From Tridacna crocea (lineage: Eukaryota; Mollusca; Bivalvia; Cardiida; Cardiidae), in contig OX031062.1 in assembly GCA_943736015.1 (NCBI GenBank), positions 51,324,962-51,388,961 of the forward strand: a stretch of DNA of 64,000 nt, given 5' to 3'. The stretch's first letter is position 1. Every line of letters begins with the position of its first letter. The translations under genes and the position numbers were made by a program. The notes under the pieces are model-generated. The model was not told the origin of the DNA, searched no databases, and was given only the letters and a program-made list of their open reading frames with translations. Positions 18,793 through 29,849 of this stretch are shown piece by piece.

Positions 18793-20040
18793 CAGGACTC
18801 CAAACACATCCGTAATTCACTTTTTACGTATTAATGTAATGTAATCAGCGGCATTTTTTCCGTATCCTAGCTTAGCTGCTGGCCGAATTTGGAGAATTTC
18901 ATCCGGCTGTTTTGTGTCTAATTTCATATCAAAACTATTCAAGATGGAGCGGCGGCCGGTGCACCTATCCATGCATTCTAGACTTACGTGAAGAATATAT
19001 ATTATATAGAGATGAAACATTGAAATTTCTAACTTTGTGGAAACCCTGGCGTGACTCATTTTTTGAGGCATTATACGGTTTCAACATAACAAACAAGACA
19101 TAGAGTAAATGACACAAAAAGGATTCATGTACTTGTATAAGGAACTTTTGCTGTGCCAGAAATACAAGTAGACTGTTCTAGCATTTTTTTCCTTTAATCA
19201 TGTTCACCGAAGCGTACAGATTTTTGACTTCATATTTGTTACCGAAGCGTACAGAAATTCAGATCACCCAACCGGACAGTGGTTTAGTTTCGGTTTGCAC
19301 CGGAGAGTACACCATGCAAAACTTTTTCAAAACTTTATAACAGCTAAATCAGTAAATATAAGCAACGTATTTTGGTACAGTTGCAAGAATATGACATCCC
19401 TCCCCGATCGAGGCACATTCTTTTATCAGTAACTTTCCATTCGATGAAATAAAGGAAGTTTTCTTCCGGTCTCACGCTTAGTTTTTCGACTTCATCAAAA
19501 CATCATGTTTAGCGCGGGATTACGGACAAAAGGCACTCCCGTTTTCTCATAAGCTACTATCGCTTGATTTTTCAATCAAAGCTCTTTAGATTGGCACCTT
19601 ACTCGTTGTAGGGGATGCAATTTGAAACAAGTTTGGACCAAAATTAAACGACACTTACTTTGTCAATAACACGTGTCCGCCATCTTGAATTCACCGAAGA
19701 AATTTCCCGTACAGAGTTTCCATACAGTGAATCTGACTACGTCTACGTAGTTTAGTGCAACACCAAATTAATTTTTTGTACGTGCTCTCCACGGGCATCC
19801 ACAATATCGAAAATTATCATTTTTGGCGGCCATTTTGAGTCTACTTTTGGGAGAGTAAACGTGTCGAGTGACCGATGAAATAGACCATTTTTTTCTTATT
19901 TTAAGCATTGAAATTGAAAATGTTTGTATTTGAAACGAAGGATTATTCAATAGGCGAACAACATTTATGTTCAAATTCTACCTTTGTCGTCAATCTGTAA
20001 AACTATGAGAGCTTAAACGTGCGCACAAAATCAAGGCGAG
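18793..20040. other. Repeat-poor intronic stretch
   Basis: This is the longest part of the intron without recognised MITEs. It contains a 14-nt direct repeat CCGAAGCGTACAGA (19207 and 19242), a CCGCCATCTTGAA (19678) and GGCGGCCATTTTGAG (19827), which are the reverse of the YY1-type AAGATGGCGG motif. No long conserved frame was found. A regulatory role is possible but unproven. Confidence 0.4.
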
Positions 20041-20084
20041 ATTTCAACTGTTTTCTTTTTTTTTATCGATCGTCTCTGTACATA

Positions 20085-20265
20085 GAGGCGACCAGTCAAA
20101 AAATAACATCGCCTTTGGTGACAGAAATCTCTACTACTATCCAACATAACCTTTGTCGAAACAGTGGTCAGTGATGAATCCTGTCGTAATGACTATCATA
20201 CAACGGCCCAGCCAGGGATCGAACCAGTGACCCCCCCACCCCATCCCCTCCCCACCCCCGTACCA
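20085..20265 (-). mobile_element. Possible tRNA-derived SINE copy
   Basis: On the minus strand GGTCACTGGTTCGATCCCTGG fits a polymerase III B box followed by the rest of a tRNA-like head, with a C-rich tail on the other side. On the plus strand the body includes GTGGTCAGTGATG. The A box is not clear. Confidence 0.4.
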
Positions 20266-20672
20266 GTGCTCGGTAAACAGTTAACAGAAGCATCTTGAAT
20301 GGAAATAAAATTATCACAAATGTCAAACTAAGCCACGCGAACCAGGCTTAAACCATATTCTTTCTTATACCTTAACATCATTGTTCTGCGGTTCCTCCAA
20401 GTGTCTTTATACCGCGTTTTAAAAAGGTAGGTACGTTCACGATTACGCTTCGTTTAAAACTCGTTAAATTCTATTACAGCATTGCCAGTGCGCGATGTTC
20501 TTTATCAAATAATGCTTTTGACCATATGCCCTCTCCTTTGGCAGCCATATTGAAGAGGTTCGGAATATCTCTACTCTCTTTGGCTTAGGATTCTCTATTG
20601 TATCGGAAGTTGTAGATTGCTAGAAAATAACGAATAGATTTACTGATCTGATTTCTTGTATATTCACAACAA

Positions 20673-20939
20673 TATGCCTTGCAAATCGCGAAAAAGGGAC
20701 ATTCGGGCATTTGCGTAAAGTATCGTCTCGGATTCGCCTGCGCAGTCCGCGCAGGCTAATCCGAGACGGCACTTTACGTCTGCATTAGATTTTGTACTGC
20801 AGTAGACCTGCACGAAACAGAAAATTACATAGAAACGAAAGGTGTCCTTTCGGATTAGCTTGCGCGGACTCTGCAGACTGATCTGAGACGACACTTTACG
20901 CAAATATCCGAATGTCCCTTTCCGTGTGTAGTAGGCCAT
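20673..20939. mobile_element. Family D MITE
   Basis: ATGCCTTGCAAATCGCG to GTGTAGTAGGCCAT. The first hairpin is intact (CGTCTCGGATTCGCCTGCGC); the second is partly decayed (GATTAGCTTGCGCGGAC). Confidence 0.8.
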
Positions 20940-20995
20940 ATAGCAATGAATTAGTTTAACCAAATTACCACACAACCCCCGAATTGAAGAGTATA

Positions 20996-21260
20996 TGGCT
21001 TGCAATACGCAAAAAGGAGCATTAGGACATTTGTGTAAAATGTCGTCTCGGATCAGTCTGCGCAGTCCCCGCAGGCTTATCTGAGAAGACAATTTCCGTT
21101 TTAATATAAATTTCTGTTTTGCACAAGTTTACCGAAGAACATAATCTAATGTAGTCGTAAAGTACCGTCTCGGATAAGCCTGCGCGAACTGCGCAGGCTG
21201 ATCCGAGACGGCACTTTACGCAAATGTCCGAATGGCCCTTTTCATGTGTTGCAGGCAATA
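20996..21260. mobile_element. Family D MITE, 57 bp after another copy
   Basis: TATGGCTTGCAATACGC to GTTGCAGGCAATA. Both hairpins are visible; the second, GCCTGCGCGAACTGCGCAGG, is nearly perfect. The short gap to the preceding copy contains a family A terminus scrap (TTACCACACAACCCCC). Confidence 0.8.
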
Positions 21261-21782
21261 TGGAAGAAAGGTACCAGTCTACAGACAAAAATTTGACCAG
21301 TAGCAAAATGTATCAACTTAGGTAAGACATCGCCGACTGCGCAGGGTGACCTCAGTCGATACTTCTTGAAGCAGATACATAAACCTTCCTTTTCAAAAAG
21401 CAAAGGTCATGTCGTCGGTCTACAAGTTCGAAAAACTCGAAAACCTTGTAACAAGCTGTAGTTACGAGGCTTTCGAAGTGAACCGACGATGTATAAAACC
21501 CAAATGAAACTTTACATTCTCAATGCAGAACATGTTTTACTAGAAGTTGAAAAGACAGCACAAAAAAAAAATCGACCCGACATAGAGGCAGATGCCGGTT
21601 TATCACCCAACATGAAACAAACCTTTCGGCAGGTGTTTACTTGTAACTGTCACGTGTTTCGCTTTTTACCGCAGATCGCTAATTGGTCCGCAGCCCAAAC
21701 ATGACGTGTTCTAAACATATACATATCGTTACCGAAACTCTGGAACCAGATTCACCCTTTGAACGTCTTTCCGAAACTGAAC

Positions 21783-21996
21783 TCTGCACCATACGACAAA
21801 ATTTTGAACTGGTCCAAATTGAAAGCATTTGCAGACTACAAAATAAGTATGACTTTAAATTTGAAATATATATTTTGAGAAGGATAGAAAACATTGTGGG
21901 AAAAGGAGAAAATGCTGGTAACCAGCATTTTCTCCTTTTCCCACAATGCTTTCAAATGGCTTCCTCCTCAGGGTAGGAATTGTGTGGTAAAGAGTG
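21783..21996 (-). mobile_element. Family A MITE (type A1)
   Basis: From CTGCACCATACGACAAAA to GTGTGGTAAAGAG. The hairpin stem is perfect over 30 bp. Its centre is GGTAACC, the opposite of the usual base for this arm order. Confidence 0.75.
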
Positions 21997-22009
21997 GACT
22001 CTTAGGCTG

Positions 22010-22135
22010 CTTTCTGACCGTTAGCGGACAGTGCAGATCAAGATCACCAGCATTTTCTTCTTTTCATACACGGTGATCAAAAGGCTATTTCCTCCGGGTC
22101 ATGAAAACTCGGAATTGTGTGGTGAAGAGTTTTAA
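22010..22135 (-). repeat. Chimera of family B and family A halves
   Basis: GCGGACAGTGCAGATCAAGATCA is the left stem of family B and runs directly into CCAGCATTTTCTTCTTTTC, the right half of a family A hairpin, ending GTGTGGTGAAGAG. The join point is ATCA/CCAG. Confidence 0.7.
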
Positions 22136-22189
22136 ACAACAGCATTTACAGTACAGTCTCTTTGAATACGAAAGATGACACAAATAATT

Positions 22190-22265
22190 TAAGCCGATAA
22201 TTCTAGATGAAGATCAGTCTGCAGAAAGCTCTGACAGTCTGATCTTCGATCTCCAACGTCCTCCT
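22190..22265. repeat. Degenerate family B hairpin
   Basis: GATGAAGATCAGTCTGCAG pairs loosely with GACAGTCTGATCTTCGATC. Confidence 0.5.
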
Positions 22266-22351
22266 CTTGACTCTAAATCATTTTAAACGAGCCTTTAACT
22301 TTGCTGTAAAATTATTAGTAGGAAAAATTAATTTATATGACGGCAAAAGTG

Positions 22352-22584
22352 TTAACCATTTACCAAACAATCCCATGTAACTGTGATCCTGCGAATGAGG
22401 GCTCAGTTTGAAAATATTGTGGGAATAGGAGAAAATGCCGGTAATCAGCATTTTCTCCTTCGCCCTCAATGTTTCTAATCCTTTCAGAGACAACTCCATT
22501 AATGATTCCAACCTCACCAACTTTACCATGTTGTTTGAGAGTGCTTTGGCTTTGGAAGAGTCTAAAAGTTTTCGTGTCTCTTAA
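22352..22584 (+). mobile_element. Family A MITE, diverged arms
   Basis: TTAACCATTTACCAAAC to GTGTCTCTTAA. The centre is GCCGGTAATCAGC and the stem has several mismatches (GTGGGAATAGG against CCTTCGCCCTC). Confidence 0.7.
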
Positions 22585-22992
22585 AGAAATAATGAACTAA
22601 TACTAGGCGGGGAAAAAATGTAGACCTCGAAAGGGCGGCAACTTTTTCTTGTTAATATTATCTGTGAAAACGAACTAATTATACATTACTGTATTTCAAC
22701 TCATTTTTTTTTTTTCATTTCTCCTATTTACAAGCTGACAGTGATAAGAACTGTGCTCGTATCATACATACTCTACATTATGTGTGTTGATAAAATGCAC
22801 ATATAAATGTACCACTTTTCGAATTCCCTTTCCGGAGTGTAGACCATGATCACCCGGCATGTTAGAGCAGTCTAATCTTGGTCGTCAATGACAATTAAAT
22901 GCTTTTAGCTTTAGGAGTCCTTGAACTGCTAAAAAAAAGTAATTTAGATATTCCAGTCGACAGAAGAAAACAAATTAGCCGTGCTATGACAA

Positions 22993-23200
22993 ATGGCTAA
23001 CAACACGCGAAAAGGGGCCATTCGGACATTTGCGTAAAGTGTCGTCTCGGATTAACCAGCGCGGACTGCGCTGGTTAATCCGAGACAGCACTTTACGACT
23101 GCACTAGATTTTGTGCTACAGTAGACTTCAACAAAACATAAAATTGCTTAAAAAACGGAAAGTGTCGTTTCGGATTAGCCTACCTAGAGTGCGCAGAGAG
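22993..23200. mobile_element. Family D MITE, 3' truncated
   Basis: ATGGCTAACAACACGCG, then a perfect hairpin on GGATTAACCAGCGCGGAC, then the linker and the start of the second hairpin, which breaks off at about 23200. Confidence 0.7.
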
Positions 23201-23485
23201 TCAATCAAAGCAAATGGAGTGTAAATTAAAAATTTTGAAACAGATAAATGGTATCCCAAGGTCGAGGTTATTCAACTGATGTGACGCATACAGTTGAAAA
23301 ATACTTGACTGCATCAATCTACAGTGCAAGCTTTGTTCTGTTCTCTATAGGTTACAAAACTATTTTGATTTTCAGAGCAAAAGCGTTAATTAATTGAAGC
23401 GAGCAAATGTAAAGTTTTAAACTGACAAATGGGTTCCCAAGGTCGAGGTCACACAGATGATGTGAAGCAGATATCGGATAACGTT
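23200..23485. repeat. Two diverged direct repeats with GGTCGAGGT
   Basis: AAATGGTATCCCAAGGTCGAGG (in part) near 23246 and AAATGGGTTCCCAAGGTCGAGG near 23427, each followed by GATGTGA and C/AGATA-type blocks, about 180 bp apart. The pattern is like the AGGTCA tandem at 1312. Confidence 0.5.
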
Positions 23486-23504
23486 AGTTCGTCTACAGAC
23501 TTTT

Positions 23505-23700
23505 AAAAACCCTTACTTAAACAAAACCATGTCGTTCAAGACCCCGAGGACTGAGGCATGGTAAACCAGCATTTTTTTTGTCCTTTAACCACAATGTCCA
23601 TTACTCTTTCACAGAAAATTGACTTGTTATGATCTACAGTTCTATTGTAGTCTTTAAATGCTTTCAAATTCAGACAATTTAACATTTGTCTCATTTAGTG
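23505..23700 (+). repeat. Degenerate family A copy
   Basis: AAACCAGCATTTTTTTTGTCC keeps only the right hairpin arm; the tail has GTAGTCTTTAAATGC and TTTGTCTCATTTAGTGAAG. It runs into the next copy. Confidence 0.5.
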
Positions 23701-23704
23701 AAGA

Positions 23705-23927
23705 ATTTACCAAACGACAAAACTAAAAGACTGGTTCAAATTCAAAGCACTTGCAGAGAAGAAAGAAAAATAAATCGAAAATTGAAATTGATTTTCAGCA
23801 GGGTAGAACACATTGTGAGAAAAGGAGAAAATGCTGGTTACCAGCATTTTCTCCTTTTCTCACAATGTTTTCAAAAGGCTTCTATCACAGGGTTGTGAAA
23901 TTCTGGGATTGTTTGGTAAAGGATTAA
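23705..23927 (-). mobile_element. Family A MITE with a TTCTCACAATG stem
   Basis: From TTTACCAAACGACAAAAC to GGTAAAGGATTAA. Both arms carry GTGAG/CTCAC instead of GTGGG/CCCAC, a matched two-sided change. Confidence 0.8.
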
Positions 23928-24004
23928 GGTTTTTAGAGACATTGCGGTAGATATGCTACATTTGATTTAAACTATTTAATCATTCATGAAAACTCAAAGG
24001 TGCT

Positions 24005-24350
24005 TTGCTCGCAGACAATGTAGATTCCGATCGGACTGTGTAGACAGTGCTATATGTTAGCAATGTCCTCATTTTGTCATAAAAACCGACTTTATTTTTT
24101 TGCTATTTCAATGCCTTTAAGAAAAAGTAAAGCATTGGAACTGGAGATGAATGTTTGCTTTAGTCTCAAAATAATATGACAACTATAATATGGAAAAAGG
24201 TTGCAGCTCGGTTCATTTTTAAATGCAGATATATGCGTTACTGCATCATGTCATTGGAATCATACCCTTAGGCTCGTAAGCTATACCCAGTGCCCTTCTG
24301 ATCAGACTGGATAGAATATGCGTTCTAATCTTTGATCTACACTGACAGTT
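24005..24350. repeat. Family B scraps
   Basis: CGCAGACAATGTAGATTCCGATC near 24010 and GATCAGACTGGATAGAATATG near 24300 are isolated stem pieces; sequence between them is unassigned. Confidence 0.35.
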
Positions 24351-24581
24351 ACGTTAAAATTATGAAGATGGCAAGAACTTTGAAGTCACAGAATTCACTT
24401 TTGCTACTATTGGCTTGAAAATTACGCTTGAATTATATAGCATGTTAGACCAAAGATCAGAATGAAGGCCCATAATTTATTTTCAGTAACTAAACTTATT
24501 CCACCGTATCACCTAATGATCTCGTGGAATGTTTTACTCTTTGGCATAGAAGTCATCATTGTTTTCCGGGTTTACTCCTGT

Positions 24582-24808
24582 TGCTCTTTACAAAACGACA
24601 AAATTTTAAACCGGTCCAAACTGGAAGCATTTGCAGACGAAAAAAGTAGCGTGACTCTGAAACTGAAATTTGTTCTAGGATGGGTAGAAAACATTGTGGG
24701 AAAAGAAGAAAATGCTGGTTACCAGCATTTTCTCTTTTTCTCACAATGTTTTCAAAAGGCTTCTTATTCGGGGTCGTGAAAACCAGAGATTGTTAGGGAA
24801 AAGGTTAA
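24582..24808 (-). mobile_element. Family A MITE (type A1)
   Basis: From CTTTACAAAACGACAAAA to GGGAAAAGGTTAA. The stem is perfect near the loop, with AAAGAAG against CTCTTT farther out. Confidence 0.8.
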
Positions 24809-24914
24809 CTAATGAGCCGTTTCTTGTGGCAACAATACTATTTCAAAACGAAAATGCATGAAATCGCCCAAAACATGAGAATATTTGGATTGGGGTTTAG
24901 TCTTGATTGCGGTC

Positions 24915-25110
24915 TTTACCCTTTGGATGCTGAGCGTGACTCGCCGAGCTTTTGCTGACAGTGTAGATCAAGATCAGACTACACAGATATAGTAGCCTGA
25001 TCTTGGATCTTTCCTATATAAAGATATGTAACCTCCCAAATAATACCCTATTTTTTTAACTAGTGGTTTGATTTCTTTTTTTTTACACTTATTTCCCAGG
25101 ATAAGGTTAA
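24915..25110 (+). mobile_element. Family B MITE
   Basis: Left end decayed (TTTACCCTTTGGATGCTG), right end GGATAAGGTTAA. The inner stem is reduced (AGACTACACAGATATAGTAG). Confidence 0.65.
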
Positions 25111-25119
25111 CACTGAGAG

Positions 25120-25294
25120 AATCCACAGACCACAATTTCAGAATTACTTCAAATTTGCTTTAGGTCTTAAATAGGGTAGAAAATATTGTGGGAAAACGAG
25201 AAAATGCTGGTTACCAGCATTTTCTCCTTTTCCCACGATGTTTTCAAATGGTTTCTTCCTCAGTGGTGTTGTAATATGTGTGGTAAAGGGTTGA
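25120..25294 (-). mobile_element. Family A MITE, left end lost
   Basis: CAAATTTGCTTTAGG to GTGTGGTAAAGGGTTGAA. Hairpin stem GGGAAAACGAGAAAATGCTGG pairs with one mismatch. Confidence 0.7.
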
Positions 25295-25729
25295 ATAGAA
25301 ATAAAAACAAAATCCAGTCATTCTTGAAATTAACACACAAGCTGGAAGACGGAAGGCTTACACAGAACGAAAAAATCAAAGGACTGAAAGGACTGAGCGT
25401 CAAAAGATGGACATAACATAATAGCCTAACATTTATTCTGCATAAAACAGTACTTGTATGTTTATAGCTTACAACATATTTATAGCTTAACGCAAAGGCG
25501 TTATTACATAATAAAAACTGATTATTGAAATAGGATTTAGCCAAAAAAGGTACATATATCCAAAGTTAGCATAGGAAGGTCTTTTGTCGAGCCATTATAA
25601 CAAGTAATAGAGCATTCATTGGCTGACAGAAAATAGTAGATACATTAGCGTTTTCTGTGAATTTGCCTAGGGAATATTTTTTTACCAAAGTGACTCAGTT
25701 ATAATAAAAAAAAAATACATTGTTAGTCT

Positions 25730-25800
25730 TCAATTCAATTCAGTTCAATAAACTTTATTTCTTCCACGTATGTACAACATACAGTATAAAAAGCCAAATA
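25730..25800 (+). repeat. CAATT-rich retroposon-like 3' end
   Basis: CAATTCAATTCAGTTCAATAAAC followed by TTTATTTCTTCC. It looks like the tail of a dispersed retroelement, but no body was identified. Confidence 0.35.
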
Positions 25801-26324
25801 TACTTATCTTTCCATGGAAAAGAAGTGTGTCGATATATAGCCACACTATATAGCTCTTTGATGATGATTCCTTAATTAATTAGTCTACTTATTCATTTAT
25901 CTATTACAAACATCTCAGTTTGCATTCAGTTTGAAGCACTGAGACATAAAAACGTGAAATATTCTAACTAGGTCAGTCTTTTACGTGCAATATTGTGATC
26001 TTGCCTACGGAACGAGAGAGCCTGTGGTGATTCATCCGGTAACACTCAGCATACGCATCAAAACTTTAATTGCTGATGTGGGCAATGTACGTTCGGATCA
26101 GACTAAATAGACGAAGCGGTCTCGTCTGAATCCTAGAACATTATATAATTCGCGAATTACGCGAGCAAAAACAGCTTTGACAATCACATTGTCCAGTCTT
26201 AAGGTGTCTGGAAAAATCCATTAATCTTATTTTACACTACGGGGTGAGATTTCAAAGGACAAAAAAAGAAAGATACCATGAAGAATCCAATTGCAACTTA
26301 CATTGTGGTAAGAGAGGCACTGCA

Positions 26325-26395
26325 AATCTACCATAAAAGAACGTGCAGCCTGATCTGTAGTCCATACTGTCCGCTAAATATACGTTCAAAAATCT
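26325..26395. repeat. Family B right-stem fragment
   Basis: AGAACGTGCAGCCTGATCTG and CATACTGTCCGCTAA. Confidence 0.4.
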
Positions 26396-26924
26396 GGCAA
26401 AAAATGCCTCTATAATTATAGTAATGTTTGTCATATTCATGTCGCTTCTCAAGAAAACATATTCGAAATGTTTTTCGACATAAATAAGAAAGAGATCAGT
26501 CCCGTAATGATAAATTATGTAGGTAAATAACCCGATATATTTTTTCTCCAAAATGTTAATCGTCAAGTTTTATCACCTCTCATTCGTTACTTGATGAGTG
26601 GAACTCACAAGTCCCGCTGCCAATATCTTGTCAGAGATTTTGCTGGCACGTCGGGCTCACGGATTAATACGGCTACAATGATTTTATAGCCCCGGAAAAT
26701 CCCGAGATTTGGCTCGATAAAACTGTATTGACTTGTAAGAATTTTACCCTGAACACAGACTTGGATTTTAATATTTCCCTCTGTTTTTCTGTCTATGTTG
26801 CTCTGTCCTTCTTTCCGTTCATGTCTGTCTGCTTGTATGTCTATCTCTTTTTGGATGTCTGCCTGCATTCTTGCTTATCTCTCCGTACCTCCATTCGTCC
26901 ATCCGTCCATCTGTGTGTACACCC

Positions 26925-26975
26925 TCTCTCTCTCTCTCTTGCTCTCTCTTTCTCTCTCTCTCTCTCTCCCTCCCT

Positions 26976-27030
<55 letters not shown>
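26925..27030. repeat. (CT)n microsatellite
   Basis: A long CT tract with CCCTCC interruptions. It keeps three frames open as Ser/Leu repeats and is not coding. Confidence 0.95.
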
Positions 27031-27034
<4 letters not shown>

Positions 27035-27344
27035 CGTCGCCTCTAACGCTAGTCTATGTCTATGTGCCTTAGCAAGATAGATATATATGTATTAATAAGT
27101 TTCAGGCTTTCATTTCGTCCATTTTCTACATATAATTTAGCTTCAAGTGATGAGAAAATTCCTAAAGTAGCGTGAATGTTCTTACCCATAGTACGAATTT
27201 CTCAAATTTATTTTGTAATGTGAAGAACTCTTTGGAGCAAATATTGCCTACATGAATCATTCTGTACAATTTGCACAATAATTCGGAGGAAACTGATTAT
27301 GGAAAAAGGGGCTGTAACATTCAATTGTGTTTTCTTTTCCTCTT

Positions 27345-27480
27345 ATAACCCATTGCCCGCTCTGCGCCATCCCATGCACTTTTGCAGACAGTAAAGATCA
27401 AGATCAGTAGTGCACCAAAGGTGCCGGCAGAGCCTGGATCCACACTGTCCAAAATTATCGAAAAGTAATTGATAAAACGA
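27345..27480 (+). repeat. Diverged family B MITE
   Basis: ATAACCCATTGCCCGC, CACTTTTGCAGACAG, GATCAAGATCAG and CCACACTGTCC keep the order of the family; the stem is largely unpaired. Confidence 0.5.
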
Positions 27481-27599
27481 ACACTAAAATAGCAACCAAG
27501 TCAAACTTGTTTTATGCAATCACATATGGGACACTCAAGATCACCTTGAAAAATAAAACAAGTACATTTCCATTTTTTGTCTTCCAAAGAAACCAGTCT

Positions 27600-27790
27600 C
27601 GTTTGTTAAGCCTTTTGGCTTAGCCAATCAGAAATAGTGCGTCTTTCAAATTTAGAAAATCTTGGAGAAGACGGAATAGAAATTTCTTCAGAATAGTTTG
27701 TGAATATTAAAGCCATTTGGTTTAGCCAATCAGAAGTAGTGTTACTTTCAAAACCCTTCGAGAATGAGACTAACAACGTTCTTAACACTT
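27600..27790. repeat. Two half copies of family C in series
   Basis: GGCTTAGCCAATCAGAAATAG (in part), GGAGAAGACGG and AATAGTTTGTGAATATT form one right half. The same order then repeats from GGTTTAGCCAATCAGAAG to AACGTTCTTAA, where a family A element begins. Confidence 0.65.
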
Positions 27791-27995
27791 TACCAAACGA
27801 CATAATTTTAGACTTGTCAAAATTGTAAGCATTTGCAGACAACAAAATTAAAGTCGCTCAAAAGTGAAATTTGTTCATGGAAGGGAAGAAAACACTGTTG
27901 GAAAAGGAGAAAATGCTGGTTACCAGCATTTTCTCCTTTTCCAACAGTGTTTTCAGATGGCTTCTTTCCCAGGGTCATGAAAACCGGACGGTAAA
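27782..27995 (-). mobile_element. Family A MITE inserted in family C TTAA (GTTGG stem)
   Basis: It starts at the TTAA of the family C motif GTTCTTAA. The stem reads CACTGTTGGAAAAGGAG and CTCCTTTTCCAACAGTG: both arms have TTGG/CCAA where the consensus has TGGG/CCCA. The right terminus is decayed (GGACGGTAAAAATC). Confidence 0.85.
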
Positions 27996-28482
27996 AATCG
28001 TTGCTGAAACGTTCAGACCTAGTTGTCGTCTTGCCGAAATATTTATACAGAACGAGAGAGAGAGGGCACATTTCCATCGGAATTTTGATGGGAAATGGTC
28101 GATGAATCGAGACACACAAAAATTCAGAACGAGAAGAAAACTAGGAAGAAATTTTGCCACTGTTGTGAATCTTCTGGGATGCTATTATGAATGATAATGA
28201 ACATAACATACAGTGAAAATATAACTGATAAGCGAATCTGGCGGGACGACTACGTGTGAAAACTGTTTCAGAGATTTATTTGCTTAACTGATACGTTATA
28301 AATTCATATTACCGTTTTACCTGTGTTTACGCGCTCTCTTCTTATATTTACTCTTCGTGCACGTATGGTTGTCTAATTCATTCTTCTGTCTAACCGTCTG
28401 TCCTCCCGTTCGTCCATCCGTCTATTTCTGGGATCATTAGGATAAAGCGAAAGAAAAGGGCTTCGCAAGTCAATGCCAAAGG

Positions 28483-28772
28483 CCGGGTGTAATGCAGAGA
28501 AATGACCCTCCCCTACAAAATTACCCATGGGTCATTTCTCTACGTAGAGGAATGACCCGTGGGTCATTTCTCTACTTAGAGAAATGACCCTAAAGGGTAA
28601 AGGGGTCATTTCTCTACGTAGAATAATGGGGTCATTCCTCTACGTAGCGAAATGACTTCTGGGGTCATTCCTCGTAGACGTAAGAGAAATTGCTTCTGGG
28701 GTCATTTCTTTACATAGAATCATGACCCGGGTCATTTTGTAGGGGATGGTCACTTCTTTGCATTTCACCGGC
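28483..28772. mobile_element. Family F MITE built of tandem palindromes
   Basis: Outer ends CCGGGTGTAATGCAGAG and CTTTGCATTTCACCGG. Inside, ATGACCCATGGGTCAT-type palindromes alternate with CTCTACGTAGAG-type palindromes at least five times, with some units shortened (GGGGTCATTCCTCTACG). The nested symmetry could fold in many registers. Confidence 0.8.
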
Positions 28773-28779
28773 AGCATTT

Positions 28780-28872
28780 GCTTTATCAGTACAAATTTCC
28801 AAAGTAAGGCATAACTCCGTCAGGGTTATGATATTTCCGGGTTACCTGCCCTTGTTGTGTGGGTCTCTCTTT
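28780..28872. repeat. Dispersed repeat H, copy 1
   Basis: TTTATCAGTACAAATTTCC, TAAGGCA and ATATTTCCGGGTTACCTGCC match a second copy at 36106-36215, just downstream of the second Wnt5 exon. Confidence 0.6.
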
Positions 28873-29137
28873 TAACCCTTGGGCTGTTAAGCGCGACTCA
28901 TTGACCTTTTGCGAACGGTGTGTAGATCAAGATAAGACTGCACAGGACGTGCAGTCTGATCTTGGATCTACACTGTCCGCATAAGGACATATTATACCAC
29001 AAAAGATAACTTTGAATTTGATCTTAGATCTGCACTTTCCGATAAGGGGATTTTATTCCCACAAACATACTTTTAAATAGCAACGCATGGTTTTCTACTA
29101 TTGAATCGAAAATTTCGTTTTAGTTATTTAACAGGAT
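28872..29137 (+). mobile_element. Family B MITE with duplicated stem segment
   Basis: TTAACCCTTGGGCTG to GGATTAGGGTTAG. After the normal hairpin, the block GATCTTAGATCTGCACTTTCC plus GATAAGG is repeated, making the copy about 50 bp longer than usual. Confidence 0.75.
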
Positions 29138-29749
29138 TAGGGTTAGAAACTCTTTTATTCCCAACTGCAGAATATCATGTTGTTGTTTTTTTTCTTTCTC
29201 TGTCTCTCAGTTATAAAAGTAGATTTCTACTGCTTTTGAAGATGACATTGGTAATGAAACACCTAATAGATAACAATCAGCTCAAGTTTCAAGTCCTTAT
29301 CTTCATCTATAACGGCGATATTTAAAAGTGTCAAAGTTTTCGCTTGACGATGATGCAGGGGGCAGGCGAGGTCAGGGCCAAGACAATGCCTTGAGTTTTC
29401 TGCAAAAATGCCCGAGCTAAACTTAACTGACCAAGGTTTACATCTCGTTGATTAGAAATGAGACTGATATGCTAATCAAAGTACTTATGATGTCAGATGT
29501 TTATTGCATTTCCATGACACAGTGGTGACATTTTTGTTCATAGTAATAGTCTCATGTTGTCAATTTTGTCTCATGATATTTGCATAGATAGTATCTATAA
29601 TACTGAATAGATATATTACTTGTCTGTCGCGCGTGTAGACATGGATGAAATGTTGATGGGGACAGGAAGTGGGGAAGCCTAGATGAGGAAAAATACGAAT
29701 AGAAAGTAGGGAAGAACGAGAGAAAAAGGAGGACCAAACTTAGACGCGG

Positions 29750-29780
29750 GGTGGGAGAGAGAGAGAGAGAGAGAGAAAGA
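29750..29780. repeat. (GA)n tract
   Basis: GAGAGAGAGA run within purine-rich sequence. Confidence 0.8.
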
Positions 29781-29849
29781 TATGGGAGGTTGAAATATTT
29801 GTTCTGCAGCAATCTAAGACGATTATAACTTAGCACCAAGCACCTGTGA

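Noticed and set aside
20673..21260. Protein-coding exon suggested by related frames at 20664-21092 and 61114-61347
   Set aside because: Both are reverse translations of family D MITEs; the peptide similarity follows from the repeat.
26728..27080. Ser/Leu-rich frames over CT tracts (also 41184-41550)
   Set aside because: Any frame of a CT microsatellite is open; there is no non-repetitive coding sequence attached.
28483..28772. CRISPR-like array
   Set aside because: The repeated units are palindromic and adjoining with no unique spacers of constant length, and the genome is eukaryotic.
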